DNA of 64,000 nucleotides from Rotaria socialis. Its lineage: Eukaryota; Rotifera; Eurotatoria; Philodinida; Philodinidae. Each line of letters starts with the position of its first letter. Position 1 is the first letter of the stretch. Under the pieces are notes generated by a model that was given only the letters and a program-made list of their open reading frames with translations, was not told the origin of the DNA and made no database searches. Below are positions 1 to 9,106 of this stretch, piece by piece. The stretch lies in contig CAJNYU010001802.1 of NCBI GenBank assembly GCA_905331475.1, positions 1-64,000 of the forward strand, read 5' to 3'. A program made the position numbers and the translations under genes.

Positions 1-97
1 GCGTTTAAACGCGAAAATAGCGTTGTTTTTTAAAAACTTTGCATTAAAACGCATATTTTCTCAAGTTTTTTTTTCATGGGTACCCTATGTTAACCTC

Positions 98-341
98 TTA
101 CTCTACATCTAGCCCTTTATCTATATCCTTATTCTACATCCAACCCTTATTCTATATCTAATTCTTAATCTATATCCTTGTTCTATATCCTTATTCTACA
201 TCTAACCCTTATTCTATACGTAATTCTTAATCTATATCCTTATTCTATACCTAATCCTTATTCTATACCTAACCCTTATTCTATACATAACCCTTATTCT
301 ATATGTAACCCTTAACCTAAACCCTTAACCTATATCTAAAT
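98..341. repeat. 18-bp / 13-bp interleaved minisatellite
   Basis: About 15 tandem units descend from an 18-mer close to TTATTCTATACCTAACCC, interleaved with 13-mers (for example TTAATCTATATCC) that lack the last five bases. The order is roughly 18-13-18-18-13-13-18-18-13-18-18-18-18-13. The last units become CCCTTAACCTAAACCC-like, which recalls a degenerate telomeric or subtelomeric repeat. The array is read directly; any telomeric link is inference. Confidence 0.8.
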
Positions 342-1770
342 GGTTCGCCGTTTAGATTTTTGTTTTACAATAATCAAGACCAGGGTGTGAATATGGATCG
401 TCGTCAACTCATAAAAAAAAGACCGATTCGCATCCTAAACAATCAGCAAAGTATTTTCATCTCTTCAAACTCACAATTGTTTTTTTCTCTGTTTAGATTT
501 ACCTAAAACGAGAAAAATTCTAATATTATCATTGTACTTACCAATGATACATTTTGTTGTGATAAATCTAAATAGACACTATATGTTTGTATTATTTTTT
601 GATAGTAATCGGCTTTTGTCAATTGTGATCCGATGATTGTGAAGTGAAAAGACACGTTTGTTATTATGATAGTTACCGTGGATTTATTTCATGATATAAG
701 GCCGGGGAAAAAATCGTTTGTGTATTTGGTATTCCTAATGTGAATCTTGTTAATGGAGGATACTTGCGCAAGTCAGATGATTCACTTCAAATTACTTTTC
801 TCTGTATTTTGTTTCGAATTCTATCTCTACGGTCGTATAGCTGATAATTGTTTCATGAGATAACGCTCATTTTCTGGGCGATGTAGTTATGACATAACTA
901 ATTCTATAGGTTTATTGTTTTTCAAGGCAAATGCAATGTGAAAATCGTAAAGAAAACGGTCACAAATAAATATATAAGTAAAAGAGTATCTAAGAAACAG
1001 CGGAAAATGTGCAAAATAGTTTTTGAAGCATTTGCTACTAGAAGTGTCTCCATTATAAAAGAAAGGTTCAAGCTGGAAACGTTTGTATTAGTTTGTATAC
1101 ATCTATATAAGGAAATATATTATTAAAGGGTTCATCTTAGATTTATGCAGAAGATTATGTTAGTCACATAAAATACAATACAGTCGTTTCAGCATTAACA
1201 ACTTCTACATATTTGAACTTTTATGTAATAGGTACAAATTCTAGCACGATTATATTACATTCGATGAAACGTGGACAGTTTGGCATATATATTTGATTTA
1301 ATATTATTATTAAATAAAAGGATTCTTGGATATATATATACATAATGTCTACATTTTTTAAGTTTGCTTTTGTGCTGCGAAGACTTATAGTATACGATAA
1401 AAAGATAAAAACAAATGATGTAAAAAAGTGAAGAATAAGAATAAGATGAACAACGTTTGTAGTAATGCCACAATATATACGTAAAGCGTTCTACCAACTT
1501 TGTAGGTAAGCAACGTGGTTCTTTGCTTGTTCCATTTATATTCGAAATATAGTGCCGTTAATAAATTATAAGTACTTCGACTATTTGCTTTTGCTTGAGG
1601 TACTTAATATTAGAGACAGTGAACTTGAGATAGAATAAGATGAGCAGCGGAAAAATAAGTGATTGGTTTTAACTTCACTCGACAACAAAAGAAGTAATGA
1701 CAGAAAGCGCAACTCTACAACTTATGTTAACCAAAAAGGATATAGGAGTATTTTACAAAACTTTGTTGAA
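342..1770. other. gene-free AT-rich stretch
   Basis: No reading frame with recognisable protein character is present on either strand, and no RNA gene was seen. The short open frames here are lysine-, tyrosine- and serine-rich chance frames typical of AT-rich sequence. Confidence 0.6.
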
Positions 1771-1950
1771 TTCCAAACCTTAAAAAGGTTCATTACGACA
1801 CCTTGTTAAGTCCGAAACCTTGAAAAGGTTTTTTGCGAAACCTCTGATGGAACTGAACTACTACAAGGTTTTGTGTTTCCGATCGAAACCTTTTGAAGTA
1901 TAGTAAAGCACCACGAAACCTTTTAAGTTCCGCATGGAACCTTTTTTTTT
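1771..1950. repeat. array of AACCTT / AAGGTT quasi-palindromes
   Basis: At least six degenerate copies of a motif close to CGAAACCTTTTGAAG, in both orientations, lie within about 180 bp (such as AACCTTAAAAAGGTT and AACCTTGAAAAGGTT). The block ends in a run of T. It codes for nothing recognisable. It has the same build as several other small motif-array elements in this window. Confidence 0.6.
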
Positions 1951-1971
1951 CAGTGTAGGATTCTATCATTT

Positions 1972-2364
1972 TCAACGTAGGTTCATATTTTTTCTAAAGA
2001 ATATCTGCGGTAGAAATACAGAAGAAATGGTACAATCCTGATTACTCGACGTTTGCAACAGACAGTGACCTATACTTTGTTTTAATCGAAAGAGAAATCC
2101 AATCATCTTCTTATATAGTGCACGATGCAAGAATATATTGTGTAATACATCATCCTCATAAAATATTCTAACTAGTTCGAAAAAATAATGTTCTATTTCC
2201 ATGGCAGCGTGATTTTGACATGTATCTAAATGGAGGAACTTCATACGTATATGTAGTTTAAAGATGATATTCAATTGATTATCTTCTAATATATTCATGC
2301 CGAGAACAAAAACTGCATATGCATATTTGATCAAAATATATAGAATTCTATTGATTTCAGAAAT
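1972..2364 (-). pseudogene. unidentified protein-like open frame, possible exon or gene relic
   Basis: An open minus-strand frame of about 120-130 residues has more protein-like character than its surroundings: mixed hydrophobic and charged stretches with the pattern of alpha helices (for example HYFFELVRIFYEDDVLHNIF). There is no convincing ATG at its start. A possible splice acceptor at about 2365 would add ten residues in frame and place it as an internal or last exon. I do not recognise the family. It may be the last exon of a gene whose other exons are lost, or a gene relic, or chance. Confidence 0.25.
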
Positions 2365-3176
2365 CTTTCAGACATGTTATCAAAAACAATTTCTTTCAAC
2401 AAAATGCTTCACTAGTCCGGCTTTGTTAATCTATTTTTTTTATACAGATGATGGATTTTAATATCGTTTTATCACATATATATATATATTATCAAACAAA
2501 AAGGCATTCAGATTTCTCCTCTTTCAAGTTATAAAAATGAAACGTTGTTTATTGTAGATGTTATGATGAATTTTCAAGATAATGATTATTGGCCTTGAAT
2601 TTTGTCGTGAACAGCACTTAAATGCGCATCAAACTGAAACAAATTAAGAAAATCAACAATTTCTACGTGTTTAAAAATCATTCATCTAGAACTGTTGCTT
2701 TATTGAGATACTACTGTAACATACATCAAATTATGTGCAACTTCTTAGTGTAGATTGTGTGCTTTTCCTTAGCATTATATGTATGCGTGTGAGTTGTTTT
2801 TCCTTTCCTTGTGTTTTGTGTGTTTCGTTCTTTCTTTCGTTTCCTTTATTCTATCTACTCTACATTCGTTTCTATCTCTCTCTCTGGGTCAAATTGTATG
2901 GATAGCGACCTTAATCTATTCGTCGTATTGCGCAGTAATATTTTCTGTTGCGTATTTGATAATACGTGATACTATCCTATATATATATATATATTTCTGC
3001 TGTCAGTAGTCTTGTCTTTCGTCTTTGTCTTTCTCTCTATTCGTTCTGATTGTGTTCTTATGTTAATAAAGAACTGAACTCACGTTAAGAAACATAAATC
3101 TTCACTTAGTATTGAGATGTAAGCATAGCAAATTGTTCATCTATTTCATTTAAATATAATGTAATTCTTCTCAATG
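2365..3176. other. gene-free AT-rich stretch
   Basis: Nothing gene-like is visible. Two short TA runs occur near 2477-2490 and 2978-2993, with a pyrimidine-rich stretch at about 2800-2885. Confidence 0.55.
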
Positions 3177-4062
3177 CCCAGGTCGAACATTCCGGTCACC
3201 GGATCCTGTAGGATACTCCAGGAAATATGTGGAAAAGTCGCCATATCCTGCAGGAAAACACGGGAAATCGCTGGAATATGGAAGCAGTATTCCAGTCAAA
3301 AATACGGTCGGACTTTTCCGGCAGATTCCTGCTAGGGGTGTCACATTTAAATTAAAAATAAATTTAAATTCAAGTAATTCAAGTTCAATTAAATTTTAAA
3401 TTTTGTATTATTTAAATTTAAATTAAATTTTTTGAAATTCAAATTAGTTGAACTTTGAAAACTAGTAGATAAACATAGTTTTTGACTTGATTGCTACTAT
3501 TTAAAGTCAAATTTGAGTATGTTTCCTGTTTTCTAGAGTTAACGCTAGTCATTTTTCTACGAAATTTGCTATTAAATATATTTTTATTAGTATCCCAGTA
3601 TTTTGAAGAAGAAAGATGACGGATCCTGCATAATCTGTAGAGACATTTTGACTATTATGAACAAATATTAACCTAAAATACTAGGTCTTCCTCTCATTTA
3701 GTATTTACTACTATTAAAGTCACGTATTTTTCTCGTAGCAGTGATGTGTATCCACCCAAACAATTTATTAAATTCAAAATTTTAAAAAATTCATTAAATC
3801 GAGAAATAAATTTTCAAAAATTAAATTTTCAGAATTTTAATTTAATTTAAAATTAAATTAACTTTTCACGAAGTTAAATTTAAATTAAATAAACTGTAAA
3901 TTGATACTCCTAATTTCTTGCCAAGTTCCGGTGCTTACCGACAGGAACTAATAGAAAATCACCGGAAAATATCCGAAAATTTTCCAACCGGAATACTGGT
4001 TCCACAAAATCAGCGGAACTATCCGGAACCGGCCGTTTCCAGGTCAGACTGCTCGACCTGGG
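3177..4062. mobile_element. CCCAGGTCGA-ended motif-array element, copy 1
   Basis: The element opens with CCCAGGTCGAACATTCCGG and closes with the inverted form TCGACCTGGG. Without the hAT-type MITE inserted at 3333-3912 its own sequence is about 300 bp. That sequence is filled with degenerate copies of a quasi-palindromic motif around TTCCGGAA or TCCAGGAAA. It has no coding content. The ends match those of the element at 40347-40653, whose interior motif is quite different. No clear target duplication is visible here. Confidence 0.7.
3333..3912 (-). mobile_element. hAT-type MITE, copy 1 (inside another element)
   Basis: The terminal inverted repeats are TAGGGGTGTCA and TGATACTCCTA. The copy is homologous along its length to 11991-12590 but inverted, including the middle part near CCTGCATAATCTGTAGAG. 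The interior is AT-rich (TTTAAATT runs) and codes for nothing. The flanks ATTCCTGC and ATTTCTTGC look like a worn 8-bp target duplication. The TAGGGGTG end and the 8-bp duplication are typical of the hAT superfamily. Confidence 0.75.
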
Positions 4063-4557
4063 TATATTATCAAAATATTAAAATGAACAAGACAGGCAAA
4101 CTCTAAAAGGATATATATGTAAATCTTTCAATTTAATGCCGATATTGATAGCGTGCTCTATGACCACAATGAATGAAATACTCAATAAACTTTAACTGAT
4201 ACTTATCTGATATAAACTACATGAGAAGTATTAAAAGTTAACTAATCTACCGTAAGGAAAACCGGACGCTAATTTTCAGGCATCAAAATCTTGTCAATCA
4301 GCGTCAACCTTAGAAAATTATATCAAAACCACGATTGTTATAATCCACACTGTATCACTGTTTATCCAATCAACCATATGGTTTTGTTGATTATATTCAT
4401 GTCTTATTTTAACTGCAATGCCCATTATTAAAAGGTTCTTCCTTATTTGTAGTTTTTGTTCAAAAACATGGACTTATTATGCACAGTGAACTTATCAAAA
4501 GTAGCATAAGTCGATAATTCTACAGAATGTACACCCAAGCTCATCCTCATATGCAGC
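4063..4557. other. gene-free stretch
   Basis: No gene, RNA or repeat was recognised here. Confidence 0.5.
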
Positions 4558-4740
4558 CAGCGGCGTAACCAGGGTAGAGGCAAATTGGCAACTGCCCAGT
4601 TCATTTGGAGAGTTGCTCTTTGTAATTTTATTTTTTCCGAGTTGTTTATTTATTTTTGAATTAGATAGTTGCTGCATTTTTTCCTTCCATCTGAATCTCA
4701 CATACATTCTTTGTTTGTTCTTTCTGCGAAGAATTCAGCA
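4558..4740 (+). mobile_element. CAGCGGCGTAACC-ended hAT-like element, copy A (partial)
   Basis: It starts with CAGCGGCGTAACCAGGG and is similar along about 180 bp to 30165-30370 and, inverted, to part of 37547-37942 (shared blocks near GCCCAGTTCATTTGGAG and GAAGAATTCAGC). No matching right end could be placed, so it looks truncated. The end sequence and the intact relative at 37547 suggest a hAT-type MITE. Confidence 0.6.
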
Positions 4741-4819
4741 AAGAAGAAGAAAAGAGTCGCTTCTTTCATTTTAACTTCTGCATGTTTTTTTGGGTGACTT
4801 ACGTTTCGTCTCACCTCTT

Positions 4820-5815
4820 CCGAACACCAGTTAATGTTACCGGGTGTTCGGAAATGAATTTATTCGTAAAAATTTATGACGAGAGTTCGTAAACATCTAT
4901 GTGCCGAAGATCGTAATAGACAGCAGGAAGATCGTAATGTGTTTACCGGATGTTCGGAATAGAGTATTTTTGCTATATTTAGTGTAACACCTGGAGCTGG
5001 AGATAGTAATAAACACCGTCGGTAGTTCGGAAGGAAATTCTAACGGTACTTAAACGTGGAGTTCGTAAAAAAAATTAAAAGGATATTGTAATTGATATAA
5101 AGACTTTCTGGTCTTATTGACAATAATAGACTGCATTTTTTATTACATCCATGATTATATAAGTAGGCAATTATTCTTTTTCTACATATACTCCTTGTGC
5201 TATAGTCTGAGAGGTTGTTTCTAAGGGTATAAATTGATTAAAAACCAACAGTTGTCGAAGGCAACAACTGAGCAAGCTGCTCCTAAATCTTATTTACCTT
5301 CAACTCTAATATTGAATCGTCTTAGAGTTAGGCCCAACGACCATACTACCGCTGCTGCTTCGTCTTCATCTTGCACATGATCATCTCAATCTGACCTCAA
5401 TGCTTCAACATCAAAAAATAAACAAATAGCCAGGTTCAAAAAACGTGTACATTCATCGAAGAATAAATAGAATGAGGATGTACATTAACATTAGTGTCAT
5501 GAATATATATGCATTTATTTTCTTTCAATAAAGCTAATATCTTGTAACAGAAAGTATTGAAGGAATAAGGAGAATAATAACTAATATTAGAGTTATTGTA
5601 GTAAACAGAAGTGCAATCGTAGTTGCTTGAAACCGCCAAAACGTTGACTATATGTGATTTTAGTTTGCGACTATAGCGCATCACTTCATATTTTCACAGA
5701 GGGAAACAAAACCTGAACATACTTGCGAAAATCGTGTCGTTTTTTTATTAAGTTGTTCATGCCTTTGTCATTACGAACATCCGGACATTCTGATTACGAT
5801 CTCCAGCCAAATTTT
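4820..5815. repeat. degenerate CCGGNTGTTCGGAA / ATCGTAAT motif region
   Basis: Left part (4820-5040): CCGAACAC pairs with GTGTTCGG around 4818-4854, TTCGTAA or ATCGTAAT recurs every 21-24 bp (4864, 4888, 4910, 4931), and CCGGATGTTCGGAA follows. Right part (about 5770-5812): a diverged inverted copy of the same block (GAACATCCGG, then ATTACGATCTCCAGC). The roughly 720 bp between holds no recognised gene. It could be one old inverted-repeat element or two separate remnants. Confidence 0.4.
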
Positions 5816-5840
5816 GATGTTCATAAAGAGAAAAATTTAC

Positions 5841-5929
5841 ATGGAGTTTGGCATCAATTCTGAAAATAGCCTTTTCAATGTTTATATCCTATGAAAAAGC
5901 TATTGTCAGAATTGATTCCGAATACCATG
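5841..5929. mobile_element. 89-bp hairpin element
   Basis: Two 37-bp arms (5841-5877 and 5893-5929) pair at about 31 of 37 positions around a 15-base loop, sharing the block ATCAATTCTGA. It has the form of a very short MITE. No target duplication was identified. Confidence 0.6.
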
Positions 5930-6014
5930 TCTTTTTTTTTCATGTCAGGAGATCGGAAAAAAGAGGCGAGACAAAGTGTCATTTTCCCTTTTTTTCCTCA
6001 CTCGTCTATGTGTA

Positions 6015-6083
6015 TGTGTGTAGTGTATTAACAGCTTCTACTGAAAGAAGTTTCAGCAAGGCGGGGGGCGGGAGAATATTTTG
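6015..6083 (+). pseudogene. possible hAT transposase C-terminal fragment
   Basis: The frame reads TASTERSFSKAGG, which resembles the conserved hAT dimerisation motif (SSASERVFSKAG-like). Nothing else of a transposase is visible around it, so it is a short relic at best. Chance similarity is possible. Confidence 0.35.
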
Positions 6084-6202
6084 ATTTTCGTAATTTTCAG
6101 TGATTTTCGGTGATTCTTATTGATTTTTTAACAAATTGAAAACTATCGGAAATGACTGGAAATCATTGACAACCGCGAGTGGTGTCATATATCCAACATT
6201 TT

Positions 6203-6322
6203 GGAGATGTTACCACATCTCCCACAGGAGATGCCGCGTCTCCTGCTGGAGACGCGACATACATATTCGGGAGATGCGATCATTCACCACTGGAGGTGTA
6301 AGATCTCCTTTAGAGATGCGCA
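6203..6322. repeat. GGAGATG / CATCTCC motif array
   Basis: Short inverted copies of CATCTCC and GGAGATG, and of CGTCTCC and GGAGACG, alternate every 10-25 bp and can fold into several small hairpins. The block abuts the CCCACA tract at 6323. Confidence 0.55.
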
Positions 6323-6376
6323 TCCCCCACACCCACACCCACACACCCCCACACCCACACACACCCACCCACACCC
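6323..6376. repeat. CCCACA-type tract, telomere-like
   Basis: A 54-bp strand-asymmetric run of CCCACA and CACACC units. The complementary unit TGTGGG is, from memory, the telomere repeat reported for the bdelloid rotifer Adineta vaga, so this could be an interstitial telomere-like tract. It could equally be an ordinary CA-rich microsatellite. Confidence 0.6.
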
Positions 6377-6377
6377 T

Positions 6378-7499
6378 CAAGCTGTTTAAAAACACTTTAG
6401 ATGAAAAAAATAGACCATTCCTATTGAGACTCCTGAGTTCTGAGTCATTTCTTCTGAAAATAACGATAACTGTCGTTTGTCATGCTGAGTGGCACTAATT
6501 TATTTGAAGGATTTTTGTTCCTTTCTCAAAGAAACAACCTTGATCATGGTTTGCTCTTAGGACGGCGTCGAACTAATGACTTCACCCACGTAACTCAAGA
6601 GAAACGACATCAGATCGTCTCACAGAAGTGAGACCTCAGAATCAAAAGAAACAACAGACTACCGAATGATAAATTTTCGATCTCGTTGTAAGGACATCTT
6701 TAAATGCAGTCTTATGTACAAATATCGTGACTTCGGTCGAATAAGATTACGAGATGAGTCATTGGATATGGGAAAGGGTCGATTACCAGCTACTGCTTTT
6801 TCTGATTTCTTTACAAAAAGGTATCTCAATGCCCAAACGAAAGTATTGTGAACATCCGACAAAACATGCAAACTCTAGTCGTATACCCAAAGAAGTAGTA
6901 CATGTATCACCACATCTATCGATATTTTTGATTTCTCGATATGATGCGGCTGACGACCTAATATGCTGGTTATGTCCAAGATGTCATGCATTTGAATGGA
7001 AGGAAATGATGACTCGTTTATCAATGGAATTCGGCGATAATGAGAGTCCCAGTGAAGATGGGTGTGGGTGTGGTTGAAGCAGTTAGAATAGCAACACTCG
7101 CACCCACATCAGGACATTTACATTTAAATAATTGATTTATAATGTCGATTTCAATGTATCAGATTTTGTGGAATGAAAGTTAGCATTGATATTCAGCTCT
7201 TCAACACATCGGAAATTTTTCTTAGTTTCCTACTATGCCAGATTCTTTCAGTCTCAAGCTGATGGTTTGGGGTAAATTCGATGTCATCAAGCACCTGAGG
7301 TCATCTATTGTAACAGCGATATATTATCCTGAACATCATTATCTTTATCACTAGTCTAATGGAAATCCTTCAAATAAATTAGTGCCACTCAGCATGACAA
7401 ACGACAGTTATCGTTATTTTCAGAAGAAATGACTCAGAACTCAGGAGTCTCAATAGGAATGGTCTATTTTTTTCATCTAAAGTGTTTTTAAACAGCTTG
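6378..7499. mobile_element. element with 137-bp identical inverted arms
   Basis: The arms 6378-6514 and 7363-7499 are exact reverse complements over 137 bp and enclose 848 bp. Identical arms mean the structure is young or kept uniform by gene conversion. The left arm abuts the CCCACA tract. No target duplication is obvious. The spacer holds one small open frame (6829-7077). I cannot assign a transposon family. A transcript through it would make a long hairpin RNA. Confidence 0.75.
6829..7077 (+). CDS. hypothetical 82-residue Cys/His-containing protein
   Basis: This frame lies in the spacer of the large inverted-repeat structure and starts at an ATG (MPKRKYCEHPTKHANS) inside a longer open frame that begins at 6754. 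Cys and His are spaced as in small zinc-binding modules: CEHPTKH near the start, CWLCPRCHAF in the middle and CGCG at the end. No family was recognised. The codons are not strongly biased and no flanking exons were found. It may be a fragment of a host gene captured by the element, an element-encoded protein, or chance. Confidence 0.3.
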   Translation: MPKRKYCEHPTKHANSSRIPKEVVHVSPHLSIFLISRYDAADDLICWLCPRCHAFEWKEMMTRLSMEFGDNESPSEDGCGCG

Positions 7500-8159
7500 C
7501 ATATTGTTCAGCATAAAAAACTTCTGAAAAAGATATTTTAGAAAAGTTTCAGGTTTTTTGCTGACGTTTTCCCTTTGTCTGACAATATACCATAGTCGTT
7601 CCGAAAAAATCAACCAGAACTCGATATACTCCGCTAGCAGGGTCATATTATTTGTTTTCATTAAAAGTGTTTTCTACAGCATACCGGAAGTTTCGACTGA
7701 AAAAATCGAAAAAAAAAACTTTCCAGAAAAGCGGATGGGTCTCCATGGATTTACCCATATAAGAAAATATGATCATCGAGTACATCGCTTGAGTTTTTCA
7801 AAGTGTCTGCTCTCAGAATATGAGATCTTTTCAAAAAAAAGAACTCGGGTTTCTTTTACAGGCAACACTTATATGGTCTAGGCATAGATGAAAAATTATC
7901 ATTGTAGAATATAATTAGCTACTGCTCATTATTATTTCTCTTTCCATGTATGCTTTGTTTTGGAAAATAAAAATTTGTTCACCCTTTCAGAATAGTAAAT
8001 ATAGAGAGAGGGTTTACGTTTGATAACACTTTAGATAGCTTAATTTAAACTACTTGTAATTAATCTAACTATTACTACTCTATGATTTAGTATCGACAAC
8101 ATGTATTAACGGTATATCTATTGTTAGGGAGGTACAGTTTCAGTTTACTGTTGACTGAA
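7500..8159. other. gene-free stretch
   Basis: No gene, RNA or clear repeat was recognised. The plus-strand open frame over most of 7558-7881 has no protein-family character. Confidence 0.5.
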
Positions 8160-9106
8160 GTCACCGATATACTCAGTAGGCATGCACTGAACCCGAACTA
8201 CCCGGGTTTCATCATACCCAGATTGGGTACTGGAATTCGAGGGTCTACTTATTCGTATCCTTCGAAGCATAGAAATGAATAACAAACAGTACCTATAGAT
8301 CGATAATAATAAATGATTTTATTTCAAAGGTTTATGGTCTTTTCCTGAATCTCGCATAGATAATCTTATTTTTCAGGAAAGTATACAATTAAATGAGCTT
8401 TTATGTATATTTCTCTAGGACTCAGCTACAGGAAATTGTCGAATGGTTCTCCTTATTGAAATGATTCTTCTGATAGTCTAAGTAGGATTGTGAGGATTTG
8501 AATACTACCAATACCAATACAGTTTAGTATTTTTTTTATATCGATATTAGCATTATTAGTATTGATATTGTTAGTAGACCGATGGAAAAAAATCATACAT
8601 CTGTATTTCCGGAAAACTTATTAAGGAGAACCATTCTACGATTTCTTGTAGTTGAGTCCAAGATAAATATTAAGAGAAGCTCATTTAACTGTATACTTTC
8701 CTGATAAATGAGATTAACTATGATAGGTTGAGCAAGGTAGAGGATCTTTGACATGAATTCATCTTTTATCACCTACTATATATATATCCATAGGTGCTAT
8801 TTATTATTCATTTCTATGCTTCGAAGGATACGAATAAGTAGACCCTCGAATCCCAGTACCGAAACCGGGTATGACCGAACCCGGGTACGACCGAATACCG
8901 GGTACGACCGAACCCAGGTAGTACTGACCCGAACTACCCGGTTTGTACCCGGGTTAGGTGCATGCCGAATACTGAGCACTGAGAACTGACTACACTGCAC
9001 CGACTACACTGTCACTCGATCTAAACTGACACCGAAAATACTGATGCACTGCTACCCACTGAGTGACAGGCCTTCGCTGACCACCGCCTACACTGATATC
9101 GGTGTT
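8160..9106. mobile_element. foldback element with ACCCGGGT motif arms
   Basis: Long imperfect inverted arms (about 8179-8480 and 8640-8966) share GGCATGCAC at their outer part, the block CGAAGGATACGAATAAGTAG, and inner blocks around GGTTCTCCTTA. Weaker similarity extends outward (CACCGATAT near 8163; CACTGATATCGGTG near 9091). The right arm is expanded by tandem CCGGGTACGACCGAA units, and outside it lies an ACTG-rich array to about 9100. There is no coding content. The arms have diverged unequally, as in foldback elements with tandem-repeat ends. Confidence 0.65.

Noticed and set aside
98-341. CRISPR-like array
   Set aside because: Units are directly tandem with no unique spacers, and the genome is animal.
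6136-6498. His/Pro/Thr-rich plus-strand frames
   Set aside because: Translation of the CCCACA tract and the end of the inverted arm; repeat artefact.
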